From Petrolisthes cinctipes (Eukaryota; Arthropoda; Malacostraca; Decapoda; Porcellanidae): a stretch of DNA of 64,000 nt. Positions 30,188 through 42,583 of the stretch are shown here, piece after piece. The notes under the pieces were generated by a model. That model searched no databases, was not told the origin of the DNA, and worked only from the letters and a program-made list of their open reading frames with translations. The translations under genes and the position numbers were made by a program. The stretch covers positions 124,001 to 188,000 of the forward strand of contig JAWQEG010000630.1 of NCBI GenBank assembly GCA_033782935.1. Reading direction: 5' to 3'. The first letter of the stretch is position 1, and every line of letters starts with the position of its first letter.

Positions 30188-33100
30188 GTAAGGCTAGGCT
30201 ATACAGTACATACTGTAATATAATAGGTAGGCCTAATGATATCAAATCTTTAAATTTTCAGTTTCCAACTCTTCTTAATTCTTAATCTAAAATTTTAAAC
30301 ACTGCATTTATCAAAATATTTTACTACATAATATGGTAGCTTTACTAATTTAATTATTTCTCCTTAGTAATCCAAGCAACTCATATTTGAGGTTCCTTTC
30401 ATATGCAGATGCTTGAAAGTGACGACTGCATATGAAAGAATTTAATTAATGGGTTAAAATAGTCTGTTTTTCTGCAAAATCTGATCCACTCTCTTCTTTG
30501 TTTCTCATCTCTGGGAAATTTGTGATGATTAATGTCACTTCCTTTATATCTGTTCGTTCTATACCCATGCACTGCACAATGCGAAGGCATTATAGAAATC
30601 AGTTTTCTCTGCACCAAAATGGGCACCAGGACAACAGAAAACGGGAGACTCTGGAGCTCTGAATAGCTTGGCTGTCAGTAGTGGATTGATGGCCATATCT
30701 GGGATGTACCCATCGCTCTCACATCCACCTACGTCATGCGCGGAAATGACAAATTTTAGTCAGATCCTGAGCCGACCCGGTATTCTATGGACCCTGGAAC
30801 CGGGCACAACAGTCTAGAATAGGTGCAGTGGTGATGAGTTATCTGAGAGGAGCATGTGGCCTGACAAGGTCTCATTGAGATGGCAGTTGGTGCTGAGTGT
30901 AGGGTGATTGAAAGAGTGAAATATAGTACACTGAGGTGGTTTGGGCATTTAGAAAGAGTGCAAGATGGAGAGTTCACAAAGAAGGTACACGAGAGTGAGA
31001 TGGGGGGACCTGGAATGAGAGGTAGACCACCTGTTGGGTGGGTGAACAAAGTGGAGGAGTATATGAAGGAGAGAAATGTGAATGGAAAGGGAATGCATGA
31101 CCAAGTAAGGAGGAAGTGGTGCAACAGTGAGAATTGACAATGCTTCTGATGTGACCATCCATTAGGGGGAGTTCCTGGAGGGAGCGAGGCGTCAGAGCTG
31201 TAGATTCATAGATTTGTACATTAAAACCTCTTTAACCCTTAAAACACGTATGTATGAGCCTGCCAGCTCGTCAGTGCAGGCATGTTTTGCAAAACATAGA
31301 TAAATCTTTGGTGGCTAATAGCATGTAAAGTACTAAACCATCATGAATAAAATTAATGATCAATGATAATGAAGTACATACTTTTAGCTGTCTTCTGACG
31401 TACTTGCAAAGATAACATGGAATATTTATAGGATGGGTAGTTAGCTCAGAATAACCACAACCCAAAGCACACTTTTACACTTTCTTGACCATTCTAAGGA
31501 TGTTTTGACACTGATTTTGTCATAAGGCAAGTCAGAATCACATTTTTCAACACGACTATATAAAATATATAATGTCACTGTCGATTTTATGTAAGTATAT
31601 TTTACCATAGTACTGAATATTAATGAATGTTGTATGGTATGATCCCATATTGCTGAGCCAGAGGGATTGTTTAAGGAACCTGTGGTGCTCTAGATAATTT
31701 GGAAATTATTTGACCCTGCCATATTGTCATGCAAAATGCCAGCTAAACAGACAGATTCCTTTTAGTGCCATTGTTTGATGGAATCAGCAAAAGCTAGTAT
31801 AGCAACAACAACACAGATTCCATACAGCAGAGATCTTATTGGAGGTATTTTTTATCATTAGGTGCCAGGATTGCCCAGTACGCCGGGAAGCACCTACACA
31901 AATGTGTTGTCAAGCGACCTGAATACCACTCTGGGGACACCTCGGCTGCCATCAGACAGGTCATACAGGGCTACTCTGTTTCTTTTTTACTTTCAAGCAT
32001 CTTGATATTACAACAAACATCCCTTAATCCAAATGGCAAGGATAAGCAAAATATTTGGACCATAGAAGATAGACAGTTTATACATAACAGTAAAATAAAG
32101 ATTAGATGAAGTCCAAGCCTCAAATACTGTACATTGAGATTCATGGTTTGCTGATCACCGCATTTCTTGCCTGATATAAGAGTAGCAATGTACAGTACGG
32201 TAGCCTACACTCTCACCAAAAAGTATTGGGCCACTTTCACATCGAAGCAATATGGCACTATGGCGAAACATTATGCTACTTTACTGTAGTTTAGATGCCG
32301 TCACCTCAAAGACTTTTATTGTGCCTAATTTGAATTTTTTTAATTTTTGCCACCACTCATAAAACTGGATTCTATGACATTTCGGATTAAGGGACTTTTA
32401 TTGAAGTTGGGTTTAATTCAGGGCTCTCATATAAGCTTAAATATGCTATTTATAATTTCTCAAACTCAATCGTCAAGATGCAACAGCACTCTGTCCTTAA
32501 TGAAAAGTTCAGTTCATGGAGAGAAGTTTGTTATTAATTTTATATAATTTTATATACTGTATATCAAATTGATAACTAAAGTATGGTAAATGTTCTTCCA
32601 GGGTTTCTTGGATCTAGACAATCTGATGCAGACAGATGAAGTGCTAAAAGATGAGCTGGCTGGGAGTACTGCAATCTGCTGTATGCTTCGTAATGGTAGC
32701 GTGTATTGTGTAAGTCTGTTTGCTGAGATGCTCCATCATATCCTTGCATTTTCTGCATGAAGTAATTTTAAGACAAGATAAGAGATGAGATTTTATTACT
32801 TAATTAAGAAGTACAGTCGGCAAAACAAGTTTCGTTACCACCCCTACATTAATTTTAACATGGGTAAGCCCGGTAGGGTTGGTACTCCACCCACTGGGTA
32901 GCTGTGACTCGTGTCATCCGGGACATGCTGGACGGGAATTGTCATTGCCCCGGCAGTGTCAACTTTTCTTATATCAAAAGTTTAGCTGATTTTAAATAAA
33001 ATTTTGTGTGTTGAAGAACTCTTACTATTTAACTATTCATTATTAAACATAAGGAAATGAGTTTGAGTATTTTAGAACAAGAATAACCGTGAAATACCAA

Positions 33101-36086
33101 GAAAATATAGCACTGGGTGAAAGAACGTCATCCCTGCTTAGCTGGCCATGACACACTGAGGGGCAGTGGCCCAGGGGCACGGACTTATAGAGGCCGGAGG
33201 GTGGCGGAGGTACGACACTCACCAGTCCGGCGTACCAACATTACATCACTCTGTTTTAGGGATGGTAACGAAACTTTTTTTGCCGACTGTACAGGTGTTC
33301 AAAAAATATTCAGCACCCATGATCTGATACTCTTTGTAACAAACAGTGTTACACCAGTGTGGGTTTTATTACTTACATTCATCATCATGTTAGTGTGATT
33401 TTCCACCTAGTGTTACACATGGTGTCAATACCTGATTCAGAATGCCTCAGGTGGTTTCACAAAATGTATCGTGCTCTAAGGGTCCCAAATAAGTTTTTTG
33501 GGCCTGTACTGTACATTTTGTAATAAGAAATTTATTAATACGAGAAGTTAATCCACATTACTGCAGCTACTTTATTTAAGATGTACCATGTGTTATTCCT
33601 AGACATGCCAGTATACTGTTTCTCTTGATATTGCATTAACAATATATGCAGGGTAATGTTGGAGACTCACGTGCAGTGGGCAGTGTGGGAGGGAGGGTGG
33701 AAGAACTGAGCAGTGACCACAAACCTAGCCTGGCCTCAGAGCAGAGGAGGATCACTGCTGCTGGAGGCTGGGTTGAGCTCAACAGAGTCAACGGTAACTT
33801 GGCACTTTCACGAGCACTCGGCGACTTTGTTTTCAAGAAAAATGAGTTGAAGGGACCTGAGGAGCAGATTGTTACAGGTGAGATTACTGTGCAGATTCCT
33901 AAAGAAACTTCCGCGCTTAGCATTGTTCTTTTCGAAAAGTACATTACAGTATATGTTATGGATTTCAAGCCATAAGTGCAGCTGGAGATTTGTATCTACA
34001 TAAATGCTGTCATATCAGTGTGCATGTTTGTATTGCTTATAGTAATCATTTTAGTGCGTTTATCAAACTAAAACATATCTGCGTTATTAATATAAATACT
34101 GAAGAAAAATAATCATGACAAGTTTAAGTATAGTGCATCAGTAACTATCGGGGAGAGATTTTAGAAACATCGACACCTGGGATAGATCATCCTCCATATT
34201 GAACTAGCTGGTGATCACTCGCAACTCTCTGGTAAATGACCCCTGGAATTGCTTTCTGATTTGATTGATCTGCATTTATATTTTTGCAGCATGTCCGGAT
34301 GTAGTGGTACGTGAACTTACAGAAGACTGGGAGTTCATCCTCATAGCTTGTGATGGCATTTGGGATGTAATGAATAACCAAGTATGTAATGAATTATTGA
34401 ACTGTTTTGTTTGGAAAAAAATATTTTTTGTAGTCCATCATAAATTACAATGAGTTACTGGCTTAGAATATGCTGTGTGTAAAATATTTTGTATAGAGAG
34501 GTCTTGATGCATTGGAAAATAATGGTTTAAATGCACACGCTTCTACTTTTATACAGAAATATTTTAGTATATTGAACTACACGTATTGCACTAATCTGGT
34601 TAATCACTTAATAAGTGAAACACATCCCTGTGTATATGCTGAAGGACAGAAATGAACAAATTGTTAACAAATGAATCCATGTACTACATATGAAATATAT
34701 AACTGTATAATGAGGATTATGTCTCTAGTATAGTACAGTACAGTATCTATATTATAATTATACCTTTAATATTAATACATATATTATTGAATTAATATTA
34801 CTCTGCAGGAGGTTGTGAACTTTGTGCGTACAAGGCTGGGCATGGGTATGGAACCTGAGGATGTGTGTGAGGACCTGATGATGAGATGTTTGGCACCAGA
34901 CTGTCAAATGGGTGGCCTGGGCTGTGATAATATGACAGTTGTACTTGTCTGTCTCTTACACTCGGGATCCTGGAGAGAGGTATTGTACTGTGCATTTGTG
35001 TCCATCCTTCTTCTGTCTTCAAGTAAGTCGGAACTAAAAGTTTTAACATTAATGCCTGATTCTAGAGCCTGTCTCCAGTCATACATTATTAATACCCAAT
35101 AATTTATTTACTGTACTTCTGTTATGATACTGAAAGGGATTATAGGATGTAACATTTTCTTTGATACATTATATTTTTTATTAATCTTTTATATATCTAA
35201 CTGTCTAAAGCTTTGAAGCTTAATTCCCACTAGAAATCCCCAAGGGGGTGGCCACAGCAGTTTCCAGTTTCCCTGTTCACCACTACTCTCTCGAATGATC
35301 AAACCCTCCCGCTCCACCCACATTTCTCTCCACCATACAGTACAGTATACTCTTCCACTCTGGTCACCCATCTTTCTGGTAATCTTCTCATACCTAGCCC
35401 TTCTTTATGCCTTGCTTGTTATGAATTCTTCATTTTCCATTCTCTCCATGTATTCAGACCACCTTAGTATACTGAGTATGTCCTCCTATTTTGTGAGAAA
35501 ATGGTTGACAAAATACCTCGCAATGTTAAAATTCCAAAAATAAAACAATTGATTTAATATATTTAATGTAAAATGGTTAGCACTTCTCCTCAGGTAAGTA
35601 CATTTACTCTTCGTTTTTACCCAACTTGCCTCCATCATATTACGGTTATGACTTAAACGCACGTAAGTAGAAACATAATTGGCCAGTGAACCAGTGATTC
35701 GTGTCATAAAAGCTATAGCTCACCAAAGGTACATAAACACCTAGAATTTTACTATCATGAATATTGTCCTTGAAGGCAATGACCTTACAAACAGTAATAG
35801 GGCTACACAGCAATAGGCTGTGGATCCCTTGTCTGTCAGGGGGCCCTGCACTGGTGTTAGAACCTCCCCACACCTTGAAAAAAGGGAAATGGGGTATTGA
35901 TGATGATGATGAGAATTATATTAATTATTATTTTTGGCATTATTGCAGTGCTATTATTACAGTTTTGACTCCCACCCAGTAATGTTTTTCCATTACACAC
36001 AGGTTCAGGAAAAGTGTGCGAGTCCATCACGTGCCCTTGCAGATCACGTCAATGAAGATGAAACCAGTGATCTTGATCTACAGTAA
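30001..36086 (+). CDS. PP2C-family Ser/Thr protein phosphatase, seven coding exons, 321 aa
   Basis: A metal-dependent (Mg/Mn) PPM phosphatase that dephosphorylates Ser/Thr proteins. The exons (30001-30187, 31862-31959, 32602-32709, 33652-33877, 34290-34381, 34809-34979, 36003-36086) join in frame through GT-AG sites. Metal- and phosphate-binding residues expected from human PP2C-alpha are present: Arg33, Glu37 and Asp38 in [10 protein letters not shown], Asp59 in AVYDGHGG, Asp228 in ACDGIWDVM, Asp277 in [18 protein letters not shown] and [11 protein letters not shown] are also intact. The N-terminus [10 protein letters not shown] matches, from memory, the invertebrate group with nematode ppm-2 and fly CG17746. 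Gly2 with Ser6 fits an N-myristoylation signal. The length is normal for the short forms. Introns hold a LINE piece, a THAP remnant, a MITE and a second LINE piece. Confidence 0.95.
30396..30438. other. Perfect 13-bp inverted repeat
   Basis: ctttcatatgcag and its exact complement flank 17 bases, at the end of the THAP remnant. Confidence 0.8.
30456..30590 (-). pseudogene. THAP zinc-finger domain remnant
   Basis: The minus-strand frame reads [17 protein letters not shown], then [18 protein letters not shown], then a DYFNP end. This is the N-terminal half of a THAP DNA-binding domain: start Met, first Cys, the F-P-x-D and R-x-x-W core. The second Cys of the CAV-x-GC motif is Tyr and the later C-x2-H pair is lost, so it cannot bind zinc normally. 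It lies in PP2C intron 1, antisense. A relic of a P-element-like transposase or of a host THAP gene are both possible. Confidence 0.6.
30780..31230 (+). pseudogene. LINE 3' fragment in PP2C intron 1
   Basis: Corresponds to 52165-52640 of the LINE in the IFT57 intron: [23 protein letters not shown] and the gagggagcgaggcgtc tail. It carries internal deletions and substitutions. Confidence 0.85.
31232..31605. mobile_element. Dispersed repeat family E, copy 2
   Basis: Starts TTAACCCTTAAAAC directly after the LINE fragment. Shares tcacatttttcaacac and taatgtcactgtcg with copies 1 and 3. Confidence 0.6.
31862..31959 (+). CDS. PP2C coding exon 2
   Basis: 98 bases after acceptor tttttatcattag. Encodes [15 protein letters not shown] to SAAIRQ. 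Donor GTCATA is weak but is the only one that keeps the family sequence. Confidence 0.88.
32206..32260 (+). mobile_element. Single terminal repeat of the CACTCACTCC element
   Basis: acactctcaccaaaaagtat and tgggccac match the ends of the 986-bp element at 23518. No partner end was found nearby. Confidence 0.55.
32602..32709 (+). CDS. PP2C coding exon 3
   Basis: 36 codons, phase 0 at both ends: [10 protein letters not shown] to NGSVYC. Donor GTAAGT. Confidence 0.93.
32814..33289 (+). mobile_element. 476-bp TA-flanked MITE in PP2C intron 3
   Basis: Ends CAGTCGGCAAAACAAGTTTC and the complement (gaaactttttttgccgactg), flanked by TA at 32812-32813 and 33290-33291. The interior matches 42119-42581 throughout. 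No transposase. Confidence 0.85.
33652..33877 (+). CDS. PP2C coding exon 4
   Basis: 226 bases: [31 protein letters not shown] and EEQIVT. Donor GTGAGA. Confidence 0.93.
34290..34381 (+). CDS. PP2C coding exon 5
   Basis: 92 bases after atttttgcag: [27 protein letters not shown]. Donor GTATGT. Confidence 0.93.
34809..34979 (+). CDS. PP2C coding exon 6
   Basis: 57 codons: [38 protein letters not shown]. Donor GTATTG. Reading on without splicing gives 41 more codons before a stop (35102), a possible retained-intron C-terminus. Confidence 0.92.
35195..35475 (-). pseudogene. LINE 3' fragment in PP2C intron 6
   Basis: The forward strand carries ccaagggggtggccacagca and atactcttccactctgg, the reverse complement of the tail of the LINE family. 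Confidence 0.65.
36003..36086 (+). CDS. PP2C coding exon 7 and stop
   Basis: 27 codons and TAA after acceptor attacacacag: [15 protein letters not shown] to DLDLQ. The polar tail is less conserved in the family, so this exon rests mainly on frame and splice site. Confidence 0.8.
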   Translation, partial: VQEKCASPSRALADHVNEDETSDLDLQ

Positions 36087-36739
36087 GGAGGTGTGTGTGT
36101 GAATGTGAGAGAGAGAATGAAAGTAAATGTGTGAGAGAGCTGAAAACCTGTCCTTTTCATACTCCCACAACTCATTCTGATTGCCATTCACTCACTACAT
36201 CCTATCATATTTGTGTACAGTTATGCAGTGGGTCCTCACTAAAATGATGAGATGCATGAGAGAAAATGCATTGTAATTGTAGAGAATCGTATAACGGAGA
36301 TGTTAATACAGGTAAAGTACTGTATAGGGATCCATTAAGTAACCTTGAGATCCCACGTCCAGTAAATGAATTATACATTAGTCCAAAATCAATATAGTTA
36401 ATAACCTAATCACAAACCATCGTAATGTGCAGTCCTTTGTGCTAGTACGAGTGTTTTTAGTACTAGATTCATCAACTACTAGTGGAGAACAAAAGGAGGG
36501 CTGAGGGTGGTGGCGATGGTATTAATCTTAGCCACACACCTCATTCATCCCTCACATGTGATGAATCCATATTATTTCTTCTTTTTTGTATATATTATAT
36601 CACTATGTATGGTTTTATGAGTTAAATTAACTCTAATAAGTTACGATGAAAAAGTGGAGAACAAAATGAAGGAGGAGAGAGTAGGGTAGTGGTAGTGAGT
36701 AGGAGGGAGTGTGTTTTCACTTCCTTCCCAACTAGTGCC
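36087..36739. other. PP2C 3' flank, no gene seen
   Basis: Probably holds the 3' untranslated region. A (gt)n/(ga)n patch lies at 36090-36140. No clear AATAAA found. Confidence 0.3.
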
Positions 36740-36986
36740 GTGATTTTGTCGTCCAAGCGACACGAAGATCGCTTGGGTGAAACCAAGCCAAATCACTCTG
36801 TACTATTTTTGTCAGTCAAATGGATATGAAGCCACGCCAATCGGCAGCCATTGAAAACAACCCAAAGCAACCCTGCTCGGAAGCAGTCTTGGGGCCACTT
36901 GCTAGTCAACTGAGCAACAACAATATGTCTGTTTTTGTTGTCAGAAACCAGTTTGCTCCAAGCCCACACTTGGATGACAAAAACAC
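36740..36986. mobile_element. Small inverted-terminal-repeat element
   Basis: Left end gtgattttgtcgtccaagcg, right end complement gtgtttttgtcatccaagtg, 247 bp in all. No clear target duplication. Confidence 0.5.
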
Positions 36987-37263
36987 AGCATAAGCTATAC
37001 CTCCTCTTGAGAAAGTGGTAGTGAGGAGTGTATATGTATAAATTATGCTACTTTCCAAACTGTACTTCAAACACAAGTGACTTCTTCAGTATTTTATATT
37101 TTACATTACTACAGTATGTATGGCTATATACTGACCTAGAAAGAATAGAGAACAAAATGAGGGAAGAGGGAGGAGGATGGTGGTCGTATGGAGGAGGAAG
37201 TGTGTTTTCACAACTTTCCCAACTGTTCCTCACTCACATGTGATTTATCCACATTATTTCTTC

Positions 37264-37760
37264 CTAGTTATATGTTGTTGTTGTTGTAGTAGTTCCCCAG
37301 ACTGTCTGGCCGAGCAGTCCCGAGTCTGGTTTACCGAAGCAGCGCAGATGCTTGGACCCCCAAAAGGGAGCTAAGGAGACAGTGAGATCTGTTTCTTCGA
37401 AGGCAACAGACGAGGGGACTGCTGGTTCACGGGTATGTACCCCCCAGCCAACAAACCCACCGTCAGTAGCCTTCCTTGTTGTGCCACCCAATCGGGCGAT
37501 CTCGCCAGCTACCCAGAAGGAATGAGGAATAGTAAGAGAAACAGACAGAACAGACCAGGGTGTGGTAGACAATGCCAAATTCCTCATTTCTGGATAGAAC
37601 CAGCCCTCACCAGTGGGAAAAGGTGATACAGAGGTGGGACAGGAAGGACGAAGGAAAGAGAAGGAACAGAGGGATAGTTGAAGAACTGAAAAGGATTGGC
37701 TGGGGCCGAAGGGACGCCATAACCCTTAAAGTATTGCCCACGTCACCATAGGCAATACTT
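37264..37760 (+). repeat. Dispersed repeat family C, copy 1
   Basis: Starts at a (gtt)n run, then agtagttccccagactgtctgg. Matches 58425-58905 in reverse along its length. The last part (ctggggccgaagggacgcca) also resembles 25385-25415. Confidence 0.75.
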
Positions 37761-37852
37761 CCCTTACGGGGCCTAATTTTATGTTTTATATATCGCTATT
37801 TATGAATACTGTATATGAACTAAATTAATGCCAATAACTGATATATGTTTCC

Positions 37853-38392
37853 CCAAGGGGGCTGGCTTTATTCTCTGTGAATACTAGCCATCCCCACAGG
37901 GCTAGAATGAAGATTGTTGTAGGATCTGGTTACTTTCTAGTGGATTTGACAAGATCTGCCGACAAGGATTAAAAATCTACATGAAGTGTACTGCAACCAG
38001 AGACTCTTTTTTTTTCACTGCTGTGTGGACCACCACACACGGGGATGCATTATCCCTTTGCATGTAGCAGTGTAAACTCCCTTCCCCTTATGGTCACATG
38101 GAAGGTGCGGCCCCACTTGTAGCTCTTGTAGTAATGTGGACTTGGGCCCGCAGCACTGGCTGTGGGATCAAAGACCTTCCCCCCAATCTCCCTGGTGGTC
38201 GTAGGCCCCCAGACTCCATGGTCCAGTAAGCTCTGGTCCCATCTTCCTGGGATGTGCTTCGGTAGCCCAGGCATATAGGGCCAGCCCCTCCTTTATTTTT
38301 TATTTATTTTTTTTCCACTGTGACAAGAGCGTACCGGGGGTCTGTGGGGCAGGAGGCCATTCAGCCCCGGGAGAACATCAACAACAACAATT
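37853..38392 (-). repeat. Dispersed repeat family B, copy 2
   Basis: Reverse complement of the 20108 and 61163 copies. It ends in aacaacaacaa at 38380-38390. It lies about 100 bp from family C copy 1. Confidence 0.8.
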
Positions 38393-41300
38393 GGTATGTG
38401 TCTCTTATGTTTCTTTATTTTGCCTTTATTTTGTGTCTGACTGGTGTGAAGAGTCAGTTCGGAGAGGGGTGCCACCCTTATGTAATTTTCCCTATAAGTT
38501 TATGTATTTAAAATACAATATAGGCACATACTTGCAGAAAGGACTATACATAATTATGTTTAATACCTGTATTGAACACTATACAGTACCATGCAGGAGT
38601 TATAATGAAAAACTTCCTTGGTCATAGGTGCCAAAAGAATGGAAAGAGTAGAGTGATGGTGACATTAGATATTAGAAATATTGCATCATTATACCGAGAA
38701 TGGCTATCACTGTGATGAAGAAGGGTGTAAATTTTTCTCCATCGCTATAGGAAACCACTGTAAAGATGGGTGATGTATAGTGAGGACCCACTGTACCTGA
38801 ATATGTGTAGCAGTCATGATCTAAAATATGTATTATGCTCACATCTGTATCTAATCCTTTGACCTGGGGCTGTATCCTTTAAAGTTCATGGGCTGGTTTA
38901 TGATGATAATTGATTTAGTTTAGCCCAGTATTGTAAACATTAGGAAACATACAGCATCAAGGCACATACAGTAAATAAGTAACTTTTGCAATTATTTAAC
39001 TATGGGCCTCACCTCTGGACCGCTATGGTCACTAGAAAACAAATCTCAAGTTTGCCACTATTAACCCCTGCAGGATGGGTGATGACAACTTCTGCCCTAT
39101 AGGACGAGGCTGAGTTACGGCAGTCGTTGTCCAGTCAGGTGAGGTCATGTGAAAATAGTTGCCGCTCTTGCAATTTCAGCGCCAATTACTCCTACTGCCG
39201 GTTGATTGTTCATGCTTGGGTTATAGCTCTCGTGTATGGGTATTGTTCCCTTTGAATATTAGTGTACGCTCTGCTGTCATCATGGCTGAACATTAAATGA
39301 AATTTCAACTGTGTCCAAGATCAATGCCCACCACTGCCCCTCCACTTATTTCTGCTGTGTCCAGGATCAGTGCCCACCACTTATCTCTGCTGTGTCCAAG
39401 ATCAGTGCCCACCACTGCCACTCCACTTATCTCCACCCTATTTGTGCAACCCCATTATACAAGACAACCTCTTGCATGTTTTTCTGACTACAATAGATCA
39501 AAGATGATAGGAGAGCACTGACAATACTAAGGCCAGTGGGCACGTACGAACACTGCCTCACTCTCGCACCAAAACTAACTTTACTTCAACTCTTCATATC
39601 TCAGCAACCATAGATCACAGAGATCTGGTGTTGGTGTTATTTTGAAGAGGTGAGTTGAGTTAATGATGAGTACAGAACCAAATTTAAGTTCTTATTGTTT
39701 GTAGTTTAAGAGTAGGGATTAAGTGAAAATGGGCTGATTTGGAAAAAACCCTGGCTTTGGCAGTCAGAATCTAACACCCTTTTGCCCTCACTTGAGAAGT
39801 TTTGAGTGTTTTCTGGCCTCCAGGGGATAAGAGAATGAAAATCTAGTAAGATGTATGCTTGAGATAAAATAATTGAAAAAAGTTCTTTCAATGTAAATGC
39901 ATTTTGTGATACATTAAACCTCTAGTACATATGGTGTATTTTTATGCTGCCATCATTGTCAAAGTTGGTATTTACGGAGTGTAACTGCCCATGATTCTAG
40001 CCCCCATTCATCACTTCTTGGAAACAGGTCATTTCCGAAGAAAATGCCATAGAAGAAAAGTTTCTTAGAATGGTATAAATTAGTGGGTAAAGATGGTAAA
40101 AACATCGTAATACCAACCGGCAATAGGGTAGATATTTACCGCTACTATTCCACCACCAAGATGTATGTATTTCTATCTTGATCCTGTAGGAATTGTACTT
40201 TTGAGTGAATATAAATCCTTGGGCTTGAGTATATTATACACCAGCAGTCTGACTACTTTCTAGGAATGTACTGAACCTATCTATGCTACAGTGCTTGTGG
40301 AGATATGACAAGTAAAATGAAGTGTCTGCAGTGTGAAAGACAGATTACATTCGTACATGAACGCCAGCCTCAGCTAGAGTAGAGTAATGGTGCCCCAAGT
40401 CTCGTCATCTTCCCTTCACTTACCACTACCATTCTCGACTGATTACCGACTCTTGACGACTCAGCCAAGCGTGTAAGAAGTTGTCTTGCGCCCTGAGGTT
40501 GCACAAATGGGATAAAGACAAGTGGTGGGGCGATGATCGGCATTGATTTTGAACACCGCAGATTTATTCATTGATTGATATTAGACACCACAACAGCAAG
40601 GTTTTATAGCTGGACACAGCGAAAAATTCTCTTAATGTTCAGCCATGATGACAGGAAAACAAACCCTGACAGTCACAAAGAGTAGTACTCATTGATACAC
40701 AGGCAGCTATAACCCAGGTGTGAAAATTATTCAGCTGTAGGACTAACTGCTTCAAAAATAGCAAGTGTGACCACTCCCACCACCAGGCCTCACCTGATAG
40801 GTGGTAACTAACCCAACCCAACCAGCAAGGGTTAATTTCCCTTTATTTGGTCTTTGGTGTGTCTTTAATTTGTCTCTATAATAAGATCTCACACCTATTG
40901 AGTAATAAGTACCAACAATCCCTCATTAGTTGTATAAAAATGAACATAAGGGGAAAATTAAAATATGCTAAAAAATTAGACAACCCTATTTTGACTCTTT
41001 TCACTGATTATGTAAGTTATTGACATTAATTTAAGTTATGTAATAATTTTTGTCATTAAATTTGTAACTTCCTTATTAGATACAAATCAGGGTAGAGGTT
41101 CAGTAGATGTGAAAGATATGTACGGTATGCGAATTTATGTATTCATGCCATGCTAATTCACAATACGTGAGCACATCTGCTGTCTATATAATTATATGCG
41201 TTAATGGGATGAGGTCTGTACTGTAATGATGTAGAAAACTAATATATGGGCTGTCGTGTGGTATGAAGTAGGGACCAAGCTACAAGACACTCAAGCACTT

Positions 41301-42118
41301 TTGTCTTTGTTTTGACACCACCCACCTGTTTCTCCCTGCTAACTTCCACCATATATTCTTGTTGTTATAACTGCAACTAACCATCATAATACACTGAATT
41401 TAGGGTCATTTTTAAGCTGGAGGTTCACACCTTTTCATGGGACCATTAATTGTATTATTATAGGTATTTCATATGTAGCCTACATATTGAGAACATTATG
41501 TAATTTTCTCTTATGCCCAACTTAAATGGTGTATATTGATGACTCATTCCCAACCATTGAAGGTAAATGGCTATGGAGATAGATTCAGGAAGAGTCATGG
41601 ACTGAGTGATGACAAATACTAGGATGATGAAGGGACTTAGCGCCCTTCATTTACCTGTCGTACTATATATATAATTTTTCTTAACGTGGCGAAAATGTAC
41701 CAGCTCCCTCATTTAATTTTTTGGCTTTATTGGTAAATAGAATGCAATCAAAGACAGATTAACTTAAAGCAAAAAAATACTCAACTAGGTACTTTTTTGC
41801 AACTTATGAACTCTGGAATGTACATGAAACATGGATCTATGGTCATTTAACTTAGAATGAAATCTGTGCATTTTCACCAGGATTAATGTAAAAGGCACTC
41901 TAGTCACCATCATGTGGCCCATGACTCTTTAGGCTATGGCTGCACAGTACCAGACAAGTTCATATAGTTATGACAGGAGTGATTTATGGGGGTGGTCAGT
42001 GATGTGTTGGAAAAACACTTGAGTAAGTCTGGATACATATTTTGGAATTTGGCTGCACATTGCTTCACTAACCTTATTTACCTTCTGAAAAGCTTACCCA
42101 AGATTCATTTACTAGGTA
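38393..42118. other. Intergenic, no gene seen
   Basis: AT-rich. 39300-39440 has a short repeat (tgtccaagatcagtgcccac three times). 40020-40130 is a decayed ggtaaatattga MITE piece. No splice-consistent exon recognised. Confidence 0.35.
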
Positions 42119-42581
42119 CGGTCAGCAAAAAAAGTTTCGTTACCACCCCTACATTAATTTTAACATAGGTAAACGCGGTAAGATTGGTACTCCGGCGACT
42201 AGGCAGGTGTGCCTCGTCATCCGAGACTGGTATTGTCTTCGCCCCTGCCTATAATACTCGGGCCATGTCAGTGACAACTTTGTTATATCAAAAGTTTAGC
42301 TGATTTTAAATTAAATTTTTAGTGTTTAAGAACTCTTACTATTTAACTATTCATTATTAAACATAAGGAAATGCGTTTGAGTATTTTATAACAAGAATAA
42401 CCGTGAAATAACCAGAAAAAGTAGCACTGGGTGAAAGAGCGTCATTCCTACTCCCCTGCCCAATAGACACTGAGGAGCACGGAGGGTGACGGAGGTATAT
42501 GAGACACTCGCATCACGCCAGGCCTACCAACATTACATCATACTGTTAAAAGGATGGTAACGAAACTTTTTTTGCCGACTG
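42119..42581 (+). mobile_element. 463-bp TA-flanked MITE, second copy of the CAGTCGGC family
   Basis: TA at 42117-42118 and 42582-42583, left end cggtcagcaaaaaaagtttc, right end tttttttgccgactg. Co-linear with 32814-33289, with indels. Confidence 0.85.
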
Positions 42582-42583
42582 TA

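Noticed and set aside
30880..31137. 85-codon frame as a PP2C-region gene
   Set aside because: It is the C-terminal part of the LINE frame ([15 protein letters not shown]).
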